The notes under the pieces are model-generated. The model was not told where the DNA came from and did no database searches. It saw nothing but the letters and a program-made list of their open reading frames with translations. This document shows, one piece after another, positions 48,029-58,190 of a DNA stretch of 64,000 nucleotides. The DNA is taken from positions 124,001 through 188,000 of the forward strand of contig NZ_MTSD02000002.1 of the NCBI RefSeq assembly GCF_001995095.2, written 5' to 3'. Each line of letters starts with the position of its first letter. Within the stretch, counting starts at the first letter, position 1. The DNA is from Oceanospirillum linum. GTDB taxonomy: Bacteria; Pseudomonadota; Gammaproteobacteria; Pseudomonadales; Halomonadaceae. The position numbers were made by a program, and so were the translations under genes.

Positions 48029-48688
48029 ATGATAAGATCACCCTCTGCGGTACTGTTCGACCTTGACGGCACCTTGCTCGATACAGCGAACGACCTTGCC
48101 TATTGTCTGAACTTGTTACTTAGCGAAGAGAAAAAACAAACGCTTCCTTTAGAGGCTATAAGGCTTCATGTCTCCAACGGTGCCAATGCCATGCTCGATT
48201 ATGGCTTTGGTTCAATCCCGGATGCTGAAAAACAACAGCTACGTGAGCGGCTTCTTAAGCTCTATGAAGCTAATATAGCCACTCATACAGCTTGGTTTGA
48301 AGGACTTGAGGAATTTACGGCCTTACTCCGGGCAAAAGCTGTTCCCTGGGGAATTGTCACAAACAAGCCTCGCCTTTATACCGATCTTCTTCTGGATGCC
48401 ATGCAGATCAACGCTATTATTGATGTTGTTGTATGCCCTGATGACCTGAATATCGCTAAACCAGACCCTCGCCCCATGCTATACGCTTGTCAGAAAATAG
48501 GTGTCAGCCCTACTCAGTGCGTTTACGTAGGTGACCATATTCGGGATATAGAGGCAGGTAAGGCAGCCGGAATGAAAACCATAGCAGCCGCTTATGGCTA
48601 CCTGGAGGAACCGGAGCGTGTTTCCGAATGGCAGGCTGACTATATTATCCAAAGAAGTTCAGATATTACCCGGCTATTTGAGCTTTGA
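48029..48688 (+). CDS. mupP: HAD phosphatase: N-acetylmuramic acid 6-phosphate phosphatase (Gph-like)
   Basis: 219-residue HAD hydrolase with FDLDGTLLDTA (motif I), TNKPRLYTDLLL, KPDPRPMLYAC and YVGDHIRDIEAGKAAGM. It looks like phosphoglycolate phosphatase, but the gene after ubiG and before an SDR in P. aeruginosa (PA3172) is MupP of the peptidoglycan-recycling shunt, so MupP is the better name by synteny. The ATG lies three bases after an intrinsic terminator, with no Shine-Dalgarno; expression may need read-through or a leaderless transcript. Confidence 0.75.
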   Translation: MIRSPSAVLFDLDGTLLDTANDLAYCLNLLLSEEKKQTLPLEAIRLHVSNGANAMLDYGFGSIPDAEKQQLRERLLKLYEANIATHTAWFEGLEEFTALLRAKAVPWGIVTNKPRLYTDLLLDAMQINAIIDVVVCPDDLNIAKPDPRPMLYACQKIGVSPTQCVYVGDHIRDIEAGKAAGMKTIAAAYGYLEEPERVSEWQADYIIQRSSDITRLFEL

Positions 48689-48711
48689 GCATCATGGAAA
48701 GAGCCACAAAC

Positions 48712-48738
48712 AAAAAAACGGCCCAAAGGCCGTTTTTT
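48712..48738. terminator. Bidirectional terminator between mupP and the SDR gene
   Basis: AAAAAACGGCC / GGCCGTTTTTT with a CAAA loop between convergent genes. Confidence 0.92.
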
Positions 48739-48754
48739 CAGAGATATTAACAGA

Positions 48755-49528
48755 TCAGGCTTCCGCATCGACCTTTGGAGGTTGAGCATCGTACTTCTGA
48801 CCATTAACCCCTTTGCTATCCGGCCCCATAAGATAGAGATATGTCCCCATAATCTCCTCGGGTGTCCGCAGCGTTGCGGGATTCTCACCTGGATATGCTA
48901 ATTGGCGCATACCTGTACGGGTAGCACCAGGATTAAGACTGTTAACACGTATACCGGATATATTCTCAAGCTCATCAGCCAGAGTTTCCATCAGGCCCTC
49001 TGTCGCGAACTTGGAAACGCCATAGGCACCCCAAAATGCACGCCCTTTACGACCAACACTTGACGACGTGAAAATCAGGCTGGCATCTTCTGATTCATAC
49101 ATCAGGGAAAGCAGAGACTGAGTCATCAGAAGCGCAGAGTTAAAATTAACCTGCATCACCTGCTCCCACATCTGGGGGTTATAAGCCTCAACTGGAGTTA
49201 GCGAACCGAGAATACTCGCGTTGTGCAGAACCCCATCAATCCGACCAAACTCTTTTTGCAGCAACTCCGCCATTTCACCATAATCTTTATAGGTCGCAGT
49301 CTCAAAGTTCAGCGGAAAAATGGCAGGTTGGGCACCACCCGCTTCTTCAATTTCATCATAGACTTCTTCAAGTTTTTTGATCGTCCGCCCCACAAGAATA
49401 ACCGTAGCGCCGTGGGCAGCATAACTTTTAGCAGCTGCACGACCAATACCATCACTAGCACCCGTAACTAAAATAATACGATCTTTCAACAGGTTTTCAG
49501 GCGCTTTATAGCCAAACTCACACAACAT
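48755..49528 (-). CDS. yciK: YciK-family short-chain dehydrogenase
   Basis: 257-residue Rossmann SDR. ILVTGASDGIGRAAAKSYAAHG (cofactor) is cut to GASDGIG; LHNASIL, FTSSSVGRKGRAFWGAYGVSK with Ser-Tyr-Lys, and NPGATRTGMR follow. It is the YciK/PA3173 type whose substrate is unknown. I start at MLCEFGYKAPENLL (49528); the 49570 start adds 14 residues without a ribosome site. In Pseudomonas this gene follows mupP co-directionally; here it is convergent. Confidence 0.85.
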   Translation of the reverse strand: MLCEFGYKAPENLLKDRIILVTGASDGIGRAAAKSYAAHGATVILVGRTIKKLEEVYDEIEEAGGAQPAIFPLNFETATYKDYGEMAELLQKEFGRIDGVLHNASILGSLTPVEAYNPQMWEQVMQVNFNSALLMTQSLLSLMYESEDASLIFTSSSVGRKGRAFWGAYGVSKFATEGLMETLADELENISGIRVNSLNPGATRTGMRQLAYPGENPATLRTPEEIMGTYLYLMGPDSKGVNGQKYDAQPPKVDAEA

Positions 49529-49684
49529 AGAAATTCTCAACCTCACGTTAAATACTACCCTGCTCCACAAGGCAGAGTTGACTCATACCCTTTATATCGG
49601 CCTGAAAAGGATTGAGCAAAGGAAGTAACGACGATCCCCCCAAAGAATGCACCGACTTAGACAAGCCTAATAAAACAGCACGTC

Positions 49685-49720
49685 TAAAAATAAGCGGCGC
49701 ATTGTATCCCAAAGCGCCGC
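49685..49720 (-). terminator. Terminator of the Tol-Pal operon
   Basis: On the minus strand GCGGCGC, 13-base loop, GCGCCGC, then TTATTTTTAG, about 44 bases after the cpoB stop. Confidence 0.82.
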
Positions 49721-49763
49721 CTATCTGTACAGACTGTATTCAAACTATCGCTAAATCAAAGCA

Positions 49764-50513
49764 TTACTTTTGAGTATCCAGAAATTGGTCAGCCAGCTTA
49801 GATGCCGTCGTCTTAGGAAACTTACTCTTTACTTCATTCATTTGAGCCTTAGCTTTATCCATCTGCCCGTAACGGGCAAAAACAAGCCCCAGCTTATAAC
49901 TGGCATCCGGCACTTTGAGGCTTTTTGGGTAAGTTTCAACAACTGTTCTGAAAACCCGCTCAGCTTCCTGGGTCAGATCTTTGACCATATAAAGCTCACC
50001 CAGCCAATAATAGGCGTTAGGCTGTAAACTTGAATCGGGATAATTCTTGATAAACCCCTGATAAGCTGTAATAGCCTGATCAAATTTTTGCTGCTTAACC
50101 AGTGCATAAGCGGCCTGATAGGCTTCTTTTGCGGTACCACTCACAACAGGTAACCCGCTACTCTGATCAGAAGAACTGGCAGGTGTTTTCTGGTTTTTTA
50201 CATCAGACAACTGCTGCGAAAGGTCAGTCAAACGACGGTCTGCATCAAGATAGCGGTCACGCCCATCTTTCTGCAGCTGAACAATTGCTTTCTGCTGCCG
50301 TTCAACAACATTTCTCAGCATCTGCATCTCTTGCTGCAACTGCTGAATCTGAAGTAAAAGCTGGGCATTAGCAGCATGCTGACCCGATGTTGCCGATGAA
50401 ACTTCAGCCCCGAGGACAGGTGTTGAAGCATCAGTCAAAGTCGCTGCCTGAAGAGAGTGTGATGCTGCCAAGATTGGCAGCATCCTTAAAGCATTACGGA
50501 AAGGAATATGCAT
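49764..50513 (-). CDS. cpoB: Tol-Pal system protein CpoB (YbgF)
   Basis: 249-residue periplasmic protein that coordinates peptidoglycan synthesis with outer-membrane constriction. Signal peptide (cleavage near LQAATLTD), a trimeric coiled coil (LQQEMQMLRNVVERQQKAI) and about three TPR units from residue 130 (AYQAAYALVKQQKFDQAITAYQGF). Last gene of ybgC-tolQRAB-pal-cpoB, 17 bases after pal. Confidence 0.92.
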   Translation of the reverse strand: MHIPFRNALRMLPILAASHSLQAATLTDASTPVLGAEVSSATSGQHAANAQLLLQIQQLQQEMQMLRNVVERQQKAIVQLQKDGRDRYLDADRRLTDLSQQLSDVKNQKTPASSSDQSSGLPVVSGTAKEAYQAAYALVKQQKFDQAITAYQGFIKNYPDSSLQPNAYYWLGELYMVKDLTQEAERVFRTVVETYPKSLKVPDASYKLGLVFARYGQMDKAKAQMNEVKSKFPKTTASKLADQFLDTQK

Positions 50514-50530
50514 CCAGAATCCGCCTTAGC

Positions 50531-51094
50531 TTAGTATTTAATTTCTACACGACGGTTTTTAGACCAGGCAGCGTTGTTATGACCAATAACCGCTGGCTTT
50601 TCTTCACCGTAGCTGATGACTTCAATACGGTCAGCACTAACACCCTGAACCATGAAGTAGCTTTTTACAGCGTTGCCACGACGTTCGCCCAGTGCATTAT
50701 TATACTCACGAGTGCCGCGCTCATCAGCATGGCCTTCCAGAACAACGTTCTGCATAGGGTTTGCATTCAGATAAGCTACGTGCAGATCCAGAACTTCACG
50801 TGAATCATCACGAATTGCTGACGTATCAAAACCAAAGTAAACCGTCTCAACCTCAGGCATTGCTGCCATGGCATCCGCAGCCTGGTCCTTCATGCTCTGA
50901 GCATCCTGACCCATTTGCTCGCCATTTACAGAAGAATCTGTATTTGAGCCATCGCTGGTAACAACCGGTTGCACCTGGCCATCGGACGCAGAGTCAGAAC
51001 CTTGCTCCTGAGTTGCAGCGTTACCACCACAACCAGCCAGCACGGCCAGAGTTGCACCAAAAAACAAAGTCTTGCTGTATTTTTTAAATTCCAT
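50531..51094 (-). CDS. pal: Peptidoglycan-associated lipoprotein
   Basis: 187-residue outer-membrane lipoprotein. Lipobox LAGC at about residues 19-22, a low-complexity linker, and a C-terminal OmpA-type domain with FGFDTSAIRDDSREVLDLH and LEGHADERGTREYNNALGERR for peptidoglycan binding. Partner of TolB and TolA. Confidence 0.95.
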   Translation of the reverse strand: MEFKKYSKTLFFGATLAVLAGCGGNAATQEQGSDSASDGQVQPVVTSDGSNTDSSVNGEQMGQDAQSMKDQAADAMAAMPEVETVYFGFDTSAIRDDSREVLDLHVAYLNANPMQNVVLEGHADERGTREYNNALGERRGNAVKSYFMVQGVSADRIEVISYGEEKPAVIGHNNAAWSKNRRVEIKY

Positions 51095-51144
51095 ATCAGG
51101 CTCCTGAAGAGATCGGACTTATTTTATAGTTAAAAATCGAAAAG

Positions 51145-52452
51145 TTAATTCGTTAAAAAAGGCGACCACGTGGGCTCACGAACATCTGCTCGCTGGGACG
51201 GAAGACGATAACGAATCTGTCCATTCACAGATACAGCCCCCAGATACCCCCTTGATCCTTCCTGTGTCGCATAAATTAACATACTTCCATTAGGAGAAAC
51301 ACTGGGAGACTCATCTAATGGCGTCTGAGTTAATATTCTCAAACGGTTATTTGCCAACTCTTGTGCAGCAATATGAAATATACCTTCCTTTTGGTGCACA
51401 AAGTAGATTTCAGTACCATCCGGTGCATAACGCGCCCTGGCATTATAATTCCCTTCAAATGTCAGTCGTTCAGTCTCACCCGATACCAAATCAAGCTGGT
51501 AAATTTGCGGCCCACCACTGCGGGAAGACGTAAACAGAAGCTTACTCCCATCAGGAGACCATTCCGGCTCTGTATCAATCGCGTAGTGGTTTGTAATACG
51601 TTTCATTTTATAGTTAGTCAGGTCAATCTGATAAAGCTCAGGGTTGCCATCTTTTGATAAAACAACTGCCAACTTATTACCATCAGGAGACCAGGTGGGA
51701 GCACCATTCAATCCTTTAAACGCCGTTAGCTGGCGACGCTTCCCAGAATAAACATTTTGAATAAATACAGCCGGACGCCCGGTTTCATAAGATACATAAG
51801 CCAGATGCTCTGCATCCGGTGACCAGGCTGGCGACAAAATAGGTTTGTAAGTTGTCAGAATAGACTTTTCCCGCCGACCATCAGCATCTGAAACTTTAAG
51901 CTCATATTTGTTCTGTCCACTTGCGTCTTTGCGAACAGTGACATAAGCCAGTCGTGTAGAAAACGCTCCGGCAATACCCGTAAGGTGTTCAAAAACCTTA
52001 TCACTGATGTAGTGCGCACGGGAGCGAAGCTCACTGGGCTTACCAGAAATCACTTCACCCAATACCCGAGTCTGGCGAACAACATCGTAAAGCTCAAACT
52101 GAATGGTCAGCATTCCGGGGGATACAGAAGGTTTAACCTGACCAATCAATAAATAGTCTTGCTTCAATAAAGACCAGTCACGGAAGTAGATGTCACTTTT
52201 CTGACTGGGGAGACTAAGCATATCTGATCGGGACAAAGGCTTGATAAGACCGCTGCGCTCGAGATCATCAGAAACAATCTGGGCTACATCTTCGGCCAGC
52301 GCGCTTTGCCCAAGCCACGCGAAGGGCACAACGGCCACGGGGGTTGCTCTATCATTCCCCTGTGTAATCTCAATCGTCAGGTCAGCAACTGCCTGCTGGG
52401 TGACACATAGCAAAGTAAAAGCAACAGCTTTCAGCCATTTATTCAAAAGCAT
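51145..52452 (-). CDS. tolB: Translocation protein TolB
   Basis: 435-residue periplasmic protein. Signal peptide ends near [10 protein letters not shown], then the N-terminal TolB domain ([10 protein letters not shown]) and a six-bladed propeller with repeated WSPDG units ([40 protein letters not shown]). Its ATG shares one base with the tolA stop (TAATG). Binds Pal and TolA. Confidence 0.95.
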   Translation of the reverse strand: MLLNKWLKAVAFTLLCVTQQAVADLTIEITQGNDRATPVAVVPFAWLGQSALAEDVAQIVSDDLERSGLIKPLSRSDMLSLPSQKSDIYFRDWSLLKQDYLLIGQVKPSVSPGMLTIQFELYDVVRQTRVLGEVISGKPSELRSRAHYISDKVFEHLTGIAGAFSTRLAYVTVRKDASGQNKYELKVSDADGRREKSILTTYKPILSPAWSPDAEHLAYVSYETGRPAVFIQNVYSGKRRQLTAFKGLNGAPTWSPDGNKLAVVLSKDGNPELYQIDLTNYKMKRITNHYAIDTEPEWSPDGSKLLFTSSRSGGPQIYQLDLVSGETERLTFEGNYNARARYAPDGTEIYFVHQKEGIFHIAAQELANNRLRILTQTPLDESPSVSPNGSMLIYATQEGSRGYLGAVSVNGQIRYRLPSQRADVREPTWSPFLTN

Positions 52453-53411
52453 TACTGAATATCCTCAGGTTTAAACACCAGATTGAACGACCTGAATGTA
52501 TCTCTTTGATGCGGTTTAAGGTCTTGTAACTCTCTGAACGGACCAGCACGGTAGACAGCTTGCTCAGCAGACCGGTCAAAAGCACTGTCACGACTTGATT
52601 CAATAACATTAACCGATTTCACCTCACCGGTCGGCAGCAACTCAATCTTAAGAGTTGCCTGCATCCCCTTTCGCGCTGTTGGCGGCCGTGACCAGCTCTG
52701 CTCAACATAGTTTTTAATCAGCATCTGCATAGACGCCAGCTGCTCCTGATCCTCAAGCTGGGAAAGAAATGCTTCTTCCTGATCAAGGGCCGACTGCAAT
52801 GATTGCTTCTCTACCTCAATTGACTCCTGACGCTTACGCTCAGCTTCTGCCGCAGCCAACGCCTCTTTACGCGCCTGAGCCGCACGAAGTAGCGCCTCCC
52901 GCTCCCGAAGCGCCTTCTGCTTTCGTATTTCTTCTGCTTTGCGAGCCTCTTCTGCTTTGCGGGCCTGCTCCGCCTGAAGTTTCTGCCGCTTGATTTCAGC
53001 CTCCCGCTTCGCTTTTTCAGTGGCGATACGTTCAGCTTCACGCTTCGCTGCAGCCTTCTGACGTTCACGCTCTTTTTGCTGAGCTTCTTTCTCGCGTTGA
53101 CGAATTAACGCCTGCTTCCGGGCTTCAGCCTTACGCTGAGCCTCTTTCTGTTTCTGACGCTCACGATTTGCCTGAGCTTTAGCCGCCGCTTCTGCTCTCT
53201 GCTTCTGGCGAAGAGCTTCAATAGGGTCCTGCTGAACAGCTACTGCAGAAATAACAGCATTCGGCTGAATCTTCGGCATTCGCTGCTCTGATATTATGCT
53301 GGCCTGATGCCAGCCAAACCACAACAACCAGCCCCCCAGAAGATGACAGCCTACAGCGATCAAAAAAGGAAACAGCAGGCCACCGCCTTGTATTTTAGTA
53401 TCAGGTCTCAT
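52452..53411 (-). CDS. tolA: Cell-envelope integrity protein TolA
   Basis: 319-residue energy-transducing protein. One N-terminal membrane segment ([21 protein letters not shown]), a long Lys/Arg/Ala/Glu helix (about 60-215) that spans the periplasm, and a C-terminal TolA/TonB-like domain ([21 protein letters not shown]). The start overlaps the tolR stop by four bases. Confidence 0.93.
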   Translation of the reverse strand: MRPDTKIQGGGLLFPFLIAVGCHLLGGWLLWFGWHQASIISEQRMPKIQPNAVISAVAVQQDPIEALRQKQRAEAAAKAQANRERQKQKEAQRKAEARKQALIRQREKEAQQKERERQKAAAKREAERIATEKAKREAEIKRQKLQAEQARKAEEARKAEEIRKQKALREREALLRAAQARKEALAAAEAERKRQESIEVEKQSLQSALDQEEAFLSQLEDQEQLASMQMLIKNYVEQSWSRPPTARKGMQATLKIELLPTGEVKSVNVIESSRDSAFDRSAEQAVYRAGPFRELQDLKPHQRDTFRSFNLVFKPEDIQ

Positions 53412-53842
53412 TTCTCTGGCGGCTGTGATAATAAACCAATATTTCGTGCACCGGCCTGCTGTAATACGCTCATCAACTGCACAACAGCCCCGTATTCCAC
53501 ATTTTTATCACCACGAACCAACACCTGAACACCAGGGTTTTGCCGCGTGATTTTGCCGACTTTAAGTGAAAGATCTGCAGGCTTAATCGCCTGTTCCTTA
53601 TCCGGCCCAAGTTCCAGGACATACTCACCTGACTTCTTTACAGCAACAATCAAGGGCAGATCATCTTCACTGACATCCAAGGGTGCCGAAACAGCTTCCG
53701 GCAGCTCCACCTTTACGCCCTGAGTCAGAACGGGAGCGGTCACCATAAATATCACCAGTAACACTAACATCACATCGATATAGGGGACGACGTTGATTTC
53801 AGCAACCAGCTTTTTAGGTTTTCGGTAGCGGTATCCTGACAT
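53408..53842 (-). CDS. tolR: Tol system proton-channel subunit TolR
   Basis: 144-residue ExbD/TolR protein. One membrane segment VVPYIDVMLVLLVIFMVTAPV with the proton-path aspartate in PYIDVM, then a periplasmic domain ending [14 protein letters not shown]. It follows tolQ by two bases. Confidence 0.95.
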   Translation of the reverse strand: MSGYRYRKPKKLVAEINVVPYIDVMLVLLVIFMVTAPVLTQGVKVELPEAVSAPLDVSEDDLPLIVAVKKSGEYVLELGPDKEQAIKPADLSLKVGKITRQNPGVQVLVRGDKNVEYGAVVQLMSVLQQAGARNIGLLSQPPEK

Positions 53843-53844
53843 AA

Positions 53845-54528
53845 TCAGCCTGCATTCTGATTGTGAACATTACGATGAAGAATACTGGAGAACTCATCAG
53901 CAAAAGTTTCGTAACGCACCATCAACAGCTCAGTTTTTGTCGAATAACGGTTGTATGCAATTACAGCCGGAATCGCTGCGAACAGCCCCATGGCCGTTGC
54001 GATCAGAGCTTCAGAGATCGATGGCGCTACAACAGCAAGCGTGGCCTGCTGAACATGGGCCAGGTCACGGAAGGAGTTCATAATCCCCCATACAGTTCCG
54101 AACAGACCGATATAAGGACTGGTTGAACCTACCGTTGCAAGAAAGGGTAAGTTCTCATTAAGGCGCTCCTCTTCACGGGCCAGAGCAACACGCATCGCGC
54201 GCTGGACACCTTCAAGTAACGCATCTGAGTCAACAGGCCCTTTCTGGCTTAGCCGGGAAAACTCTTTAAAACCAGCCCGAAAGATATTCTCAGCCCCAGA
54301 GCCATTTGACTCCTGCGAGATTTCAAGATACAGCTGGGAAAGATCCATACCAGACCAAAAACGATCCTCGAACTCCTCCATGCTTTTCTTAGCATTTCCT
54401 ATGACGGCCGCACGCTGCAGGATAAACATCCAGGAAAGAACAGAAGCCAAAACCAGACTGGCCATTACTAACTGAACAACCACACTGGCATTAATGATTA
54501 ACCCCAGCAGAGAAAGCTTATCGTCCAC
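53845..54528 (-). CDS. tolQ: Tol system proton-channel subunit TolQ
   Basis: 227-residue inner-membrane protein with three membrane segments. VGSTSPYIGLFGTVWGIMNSF and PSISEALIATAMGLFAAIPAVIAYN are the MotA/TolQ/ExbB signatures. A 162-base gap separates it from ybgC, so the tol genes may also have their own promoter there. Confidence 0.95.
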   Translation of the reverse strand: MDDKLSLLGLIINASVVVQLVMASLVLASVLSWMFILQRAAVIGNAKKSMEEFEDRFWSGMDLSQLYLEISQESNGSGAENIFRAGFKEFSRLSQKGPVDSDALLEGVQRAMRVALAREEERLNENLPFLATVGSTSPYIGLFGTVWGIMNSFRDLAHVQQATLAVVAPSISEALIATAMGLFAAIPAVIAYNRYSTKTELLMVRYETFADEFSSILHRNVHNQNAG

Positions 54529-54690
54529 ATGCGCCCCTTTTAATATAAAATCAAGAATCGGATACTAAATGGCCAAGATATTGTTATAAATGAAAAAATG
54601 CTTTTTTTTCAATCTGTTCAGACAAGTGTGACAGAAAAAGTTCCTGTCTGAAAAGCTGTCATTTCCAATCAGCATTCACAGCGTCCTGCT

Positions 54691-55149
54691 TTATTCTTGA
54701 GATCTATAGTCAGTCAAAGATCCTAAACGACTCAGAACGGCTTCAGGTAAAGCTTTTGGCCGGTAGCTATCCCCCTGAACACAAGCAACTTTTACGGTTG
54801 CAGTATTCAGTACAATTTCATTTTCATCCATCTTTTTAACAATTTTTTGTTCAAAAACCAAATAGCTACGGGCTATTTTGTCAATTCTGACCAGTACCGT
54901 CAGCTCATCATCAAGCACAGCCGGACGCTTATAATCTACCTGAACACCAGCAACGACAAACAGCAGGTTCTCATCATTTTTCAATGTTTCCTGCTGGAAC
55001 CCGATAGAACGTAGAGCTTCTGTTCGTGCCCGTTCATAAAACTTCAGGTAGTTGGCATAATAGACAACACCTCCCGTATCAGTATCTTCATAATAAATAC
55101 GGATTGGCCAATTGAACGGAAAATCATTCCTTTGGTGTGTTTCTGACAT
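54691..55149 (-). CDS. ybgC: Acyl-CoA thioester hydrolase YbgC
   Basis: 152-residue hot-dog thioesterase with IYYEDTDTGGVVYYANYLKFYERARTE shortened here to YYEDTDTGGVVYYANYLKF, the YbgC signature with the catalytic aspartate. First gene of the Tol-Pal group, directly after ruvB. Confidence 0.93.
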   Translation of the reverse strand: MSETHQRNDFPFNWPIRIYYEDTDTGGVVYYANYLKFYERARTEALRSIGFQQETLKNDENLLFVVAGVQVDYKRPAVLDDELTVLVRIDKIARSYLVFEQKIVKKMDENEIVLNTATVKVACVQGDSYRPKALPEAVLSRLGSLTDYRSQE

Positions 55150-55181
55150 TAAAGTAACCCTAACACCTAATCATTACGACA

Positions 55182-56189
55182 TTAATTCTCAGGACGTGAG
55201 ATGCCAAAGTGAAGATATGCCTGCGGCGTTACCATGCGACCTCTTGGTGTACGCATCATAAAGCCCTGCTGTATCAGAAAAGGCTCAAGAACATCCTCAA
55301 TTGTGTCTCGCTCCTCACCAATGGCAGCTGACAGATTATCCACCCCTACCGGCCCACCTCCGAACTTCTCAATCATAGTCAACAGCAAACGGCGATCCAT
55401 ATGATCGAAACCATGAGTATCAACATTCAGCATATTCAAGGCCTGATCCGCTATATCACCGCTGATCACACCGTCAGCCTTCACCTGAGCAAAATCACGA
55501 ACCCGTCGTAATAAACGGTTAGCGATACGGGGCGTACCTCTCGACCTTTTGGCAACCTCCAAAGCACCATGGGGCTCAATATCGATCTGCATCAACTCCG
55601 CAGAGCGTGTGACGATGGAGCTGAGATCCTCAACACTATAAAACTCAAGCCGCTGAACGATACCAAAACGATCCCGCAGAGGCGAAGTTAACAACCCTGC
55701 TCTTGTCGTTGCCCCCACCAGAGTAAACGCTGGCAGGTCAATTTTAATGGACCGGGCTGCGGGGCCCTCACCAATCATAATATCCAGCTGATAGTCTTCC
55801 ATTGCCGGATAAAGTACTTCTTCTACGGCAGGGCTGAGCCGGTGGATCTCATCAATAAAGAGAACATCACCCTCTTCCAGGTTGGTCAGTAATGCGGCAA
55901 TATCACCCGCCTTTTCTAAAACCGGCCCGGAAGTACTCTTGATCGCCACCCCCATCTCACTGGCAATAATATTAGCCAGCGTCGTCTTGCCTAAACCCGG
56001 TGGGCCAAAGACCAGAGTGTGATCCAGAGCATCTTCACGGTTTCGGGCAGCGGAGATAAAGATCTCCATCTGCTCCCGAACAGCAGGCTGCCCAACATAA
56101 TCCTGCAGATACTGCGGCCGCATAGCCCGATCATGGTACTCTTCAGGTTCTCGGTTTATGGCGGAAACTAACCGGTCTGCTTCTATCAT
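55182..56189 (-). CDS. ruvB: Holliday-junction branch-migration ATPase RuvB
   Basis: 335-residue AAA+ motor. Walker [10 protein letters not shown], Walker [12 protein letters not shown], sensor [18 protein letters not shown], and the C-terminal winged helix ([21 protein letters not shown]) are all present. Together with RuvA and RuvC it resolves Holliday junctions. Confidence 0.97.
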   Translation of the reverse strand: MIEADRLVSAINREPEEYHDRAMRPQYLQDYVGQPAVREQMEIFISAARNREDALDHTLVFGPPGLGKTTLANIIASEMGVAIKSTSGPVLEKAGDIAALLTNLEEGDVLFIDEIHRLSPAVEEVLYPAMEDYQLDIMIGEGPAARSIKIDLPAFTLVGATTRAGLLTSPLRDRFGIVQRLEFYSVEDLSSIVTRSAELMQIDIEPHGALEVAKRSRGTPRIANRLLRRVRDFAQVKADGVISGDIADQALNMLNVDTHGFDHMDRRLLLTMIEKFGGGPVGVDNLSAAIGEERDTIEDVLEPFLIQQGFMMRTPRGRMVTPQAYLHFGISRPEN

Positions 56190-56234
56190 CAGGACGCCTA
56201 TTGCTGCTCAATAAAAATAATCAGGTACTGTATA

Positions 56235-56855
56235 TTAAATCATACCTTTTAAAGCAGCCCGAATCAGCTCTTCAGTACCCATTCCTGGTGTAAAAACACC
56301 ATTAATCGCCTTGCTGGCCTGGGCGGGTTTATAGCCCAATGCAATCAAGGCTTGCTCTGCCTCCTCACGACCATCCACCACCTCAGGCTGTGCTGATGAT
56401 TCACCGGAATCCGGGGCGGTCAGCTCAAACACATCGGGATCAACGGCCCAATCCTTAAGACGGTCTTTCATCTCAATCAGCAAACGTTCAGCGGTTTTCT
56501 TACCAACACCCGGTAACTTCACCAGTGCATTGGTATCACCCTCATTAACGCAACGTACAAACTGAGACGCTTCAATTCCGGATAGAATCGTCAGTGCAAG
56601 TTTCGGCCCTACGCCATTCACTTTGATCAGATCCCGGAATAAGCGCCGTTCATTGCGATCAGAAAAGCCATAGAGCAGCTGAGCATCCTCCCGGACAACA
56701 AAATGGGTAAACAACGTAACGGATTCACCTATAGCAGGCAGCCGATAGAAGGTGCTCATAGGTGCTTCCACTTCATAGCCAACACCATTCACATCGATCA
56801 ACAGCTGCGGCGGTCTTTTTTCGGCCAGAAGCCCTTTTAATCGTCCGATCATCAC
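56235..56855 (-). CDS. ruvA: Holliday-junction DNA helicase subunit RuvA
   Basis: 206-residue DNA-binding protein with an OB fold ([21 protein letters not shown]), two helix-hairpin-helix units ([16 protein letters not shown] and [21 protein letters not shown]) and the C-terminal domain that binds RuvB. A MM start is present at 56855; translation may begin at the second Met. Confidence 0.96.
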   Translation of the reverse strand: MMIGRLKGLLAEKRPPQLLIDVNGVGYEVEAPMSTFYRLPAIGESVTLFTHFVVREDAQLLYGFSDRNERRLFRDLIKVNGVGPKLALTILSGIEASQFVRCVNEGDTNALVKLPGVGKKTAERLLIEMKDRLKDWAVDPDVFELTAPDSGESSAQPEVVDGREEAEQALIALGYKPAQASKAINGVFTPGMGTEELIRAALKGMI

Positions 56856-56874
56856 TCAGTCCTGAAAAATTAGC

Positions 56875-57570
56875 TTAATGCCCACCGGAGGCTCTTGATT
56901 TACGCTGCTCTCGTTGCCGCCGCTTCTCAGCTGCAGTTTTATAAGACAGCAGAAATACAGGTAATTGCAGATTCCAGTAAATTGCAGCAAGGCGCAGGCC
57001 AATAACAATTGCCATTGCAATCAACGCACTGATCGATTCCATACCCGAAGGCAGATACCAGCGCATATTGACAAACACAACAGCCCCGACCATAGCAGCA
57101 GTAGCATAGATCTCTTTCTGAAAAATCATAGGGATTTCATCGGTTAGCACATCCCGGATAACGCCACCAAAAACCCCGGTCATCACTCCCATCATCACAG
57201 CGATAACAGGTGGATGGCCAATATTCAACGCCACCTGGGCTCCGATAACCGTGAACACACCGAGACCGATAGCATCCGAGACCTGCAGTGTTCGATGGGG
57301 AAAAGGATGGAATCTCGCCGCGATAAAAGTAGCAACCGTTGTGCCTACAATGATCCAAATATAAAGCGTCTCAATCACCCAGAATACAGGAGTACGCCCA
57401 AGAACCAGGTCCCGGATAGTCCCACCACCAATGGCTGTAACCATACCCACAACAACAACACCAAAAAGATCCAGTCGTTTTTCACTGGCAGCCAGCACAC
57501 CTGTGATAGCAAACACAATCGTGCCAAATATATCGAGATAAAAAATAAAAGGGATATTAAACAGCATCAT
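56875..57570 (-). CDS. TRIC/UPF0126 family membrane protein (YicG-like)
   Basis: 231-residue inner-membrane protein with about seven segments in two repeats. GGTIRDLVLGRTPVFW and FGGVIRDVLTDEIPMIF are the paired UPF0126/TRIC motifs. Homologues are cation channels or glycine transporters. It sits between ruvC and ruvA, six bases after ruvC, with its ribosome site (GGAG) inside the ruvC coding region. Confidence 0.9.
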   Translation of the reverse strand: MMLFNIPFIFYLDIFGTIVFAITGVLAASEKRLDLFGVVVVGMVTAIGGGTIRDLVLGRTPVFWVIETLYIWIIVGTTVATFIAARFHPFPHRTLQVSDAIGLGVFTVIGAQVALNIGHPPVIAVMMGVMTGVFGGVIRDVLTDEIPMIFQKEIYATAAMVGAVVFVNMRWYLPSGMESISALIAMAIVIGLRLAAIYWNLQLPVFLLSYKTAAEKRRQREQRKSRASGGH

Positions 57571-57576
57571 GCTGCA

Positions 57577-58113
57577 TTACTCCGCGTGAAACTGACGCCA
57601 GCTACTGCTACGGCGACCACCGCGCTTTCCGGCACCCGCAACCAAACCGAGATTTGAATTGGCGTGACAGATCGCGATAGCCAGTGCGTCAGCGGCATCG
57701 GATTGAGGAAGATCGGAAAGTTTCAGTATTGCCGCAACCATCTGTTGCACCTGCTCTTTGGTTGCCGCTCCGGTTCCGGCCACTGCCTGCTTCACCAGAC
57801 GGGCCGCATATTCGCTCACCGGCAGACCAACGTTAGCAGCGGCGACAATAGCAACACCACGTGCCTGTCCCAACTTGAGTGCTGAGTCAGCATTTTTTGC
57901 CATAAACACCTGTTCAATGGCAAACTGGGTTGGTTGATACTGAGCAATAACCTCTGATACACCGGCATACACCTGCTGAAGTTTATCCGCCAGCGTATCG
58001 CCTGTAATTCTGATAAAACCACTGCCGATATAGTGCATACGATGCCCCTGCATACGGATAACCCCATAACCGGTCTTGCGACTACCGGGATCAATACCCA
58101 GGATGATGGCCAT
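57577..58113 (-). CDS. ruvC: Crossover-junction endodeoxyribonuclease RuvC
   Basis: 178-residue Holliday-junction resolvase. [16 protein letters not shown] holds the first catalytic aspartate (D7), [22 protein letters not shown] the glutamate region, and [16 protein letters not shown] the last acidic pair. Confidence 0.97.
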   Translation of the reverse strand: MAIILGIDPGSRKTGYGVIRMQGHRMHYIGSGFIRITGDTLADKLQQVYAGVSEVIAQYQPTQFAIEQVFMAKNADSALKLGQARGVAIVAAANVGLPVSEYAARLVKQAVAGTGAATKEQVQQMVAAILKLSDLPQSDAADALAIAICHANSNLGLVAGAGKRGGRRSSSWRQFHAE

Positions 58114-58190
58114 AACTGTCCTTAAAAATAAACCCGCCTGAATGAGATCCAGACGGGGGAAACACCACTAACAAAAACAGGCGATAGGTC

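Noticed and set aside
54617-54652. TTCAGACA / TGTCTGAA inverted repeat between tolQ and ybgC
   Set aside because: Twenty-base loop and no T-run on the minus strand, so neither a terminator nor a clear operator.
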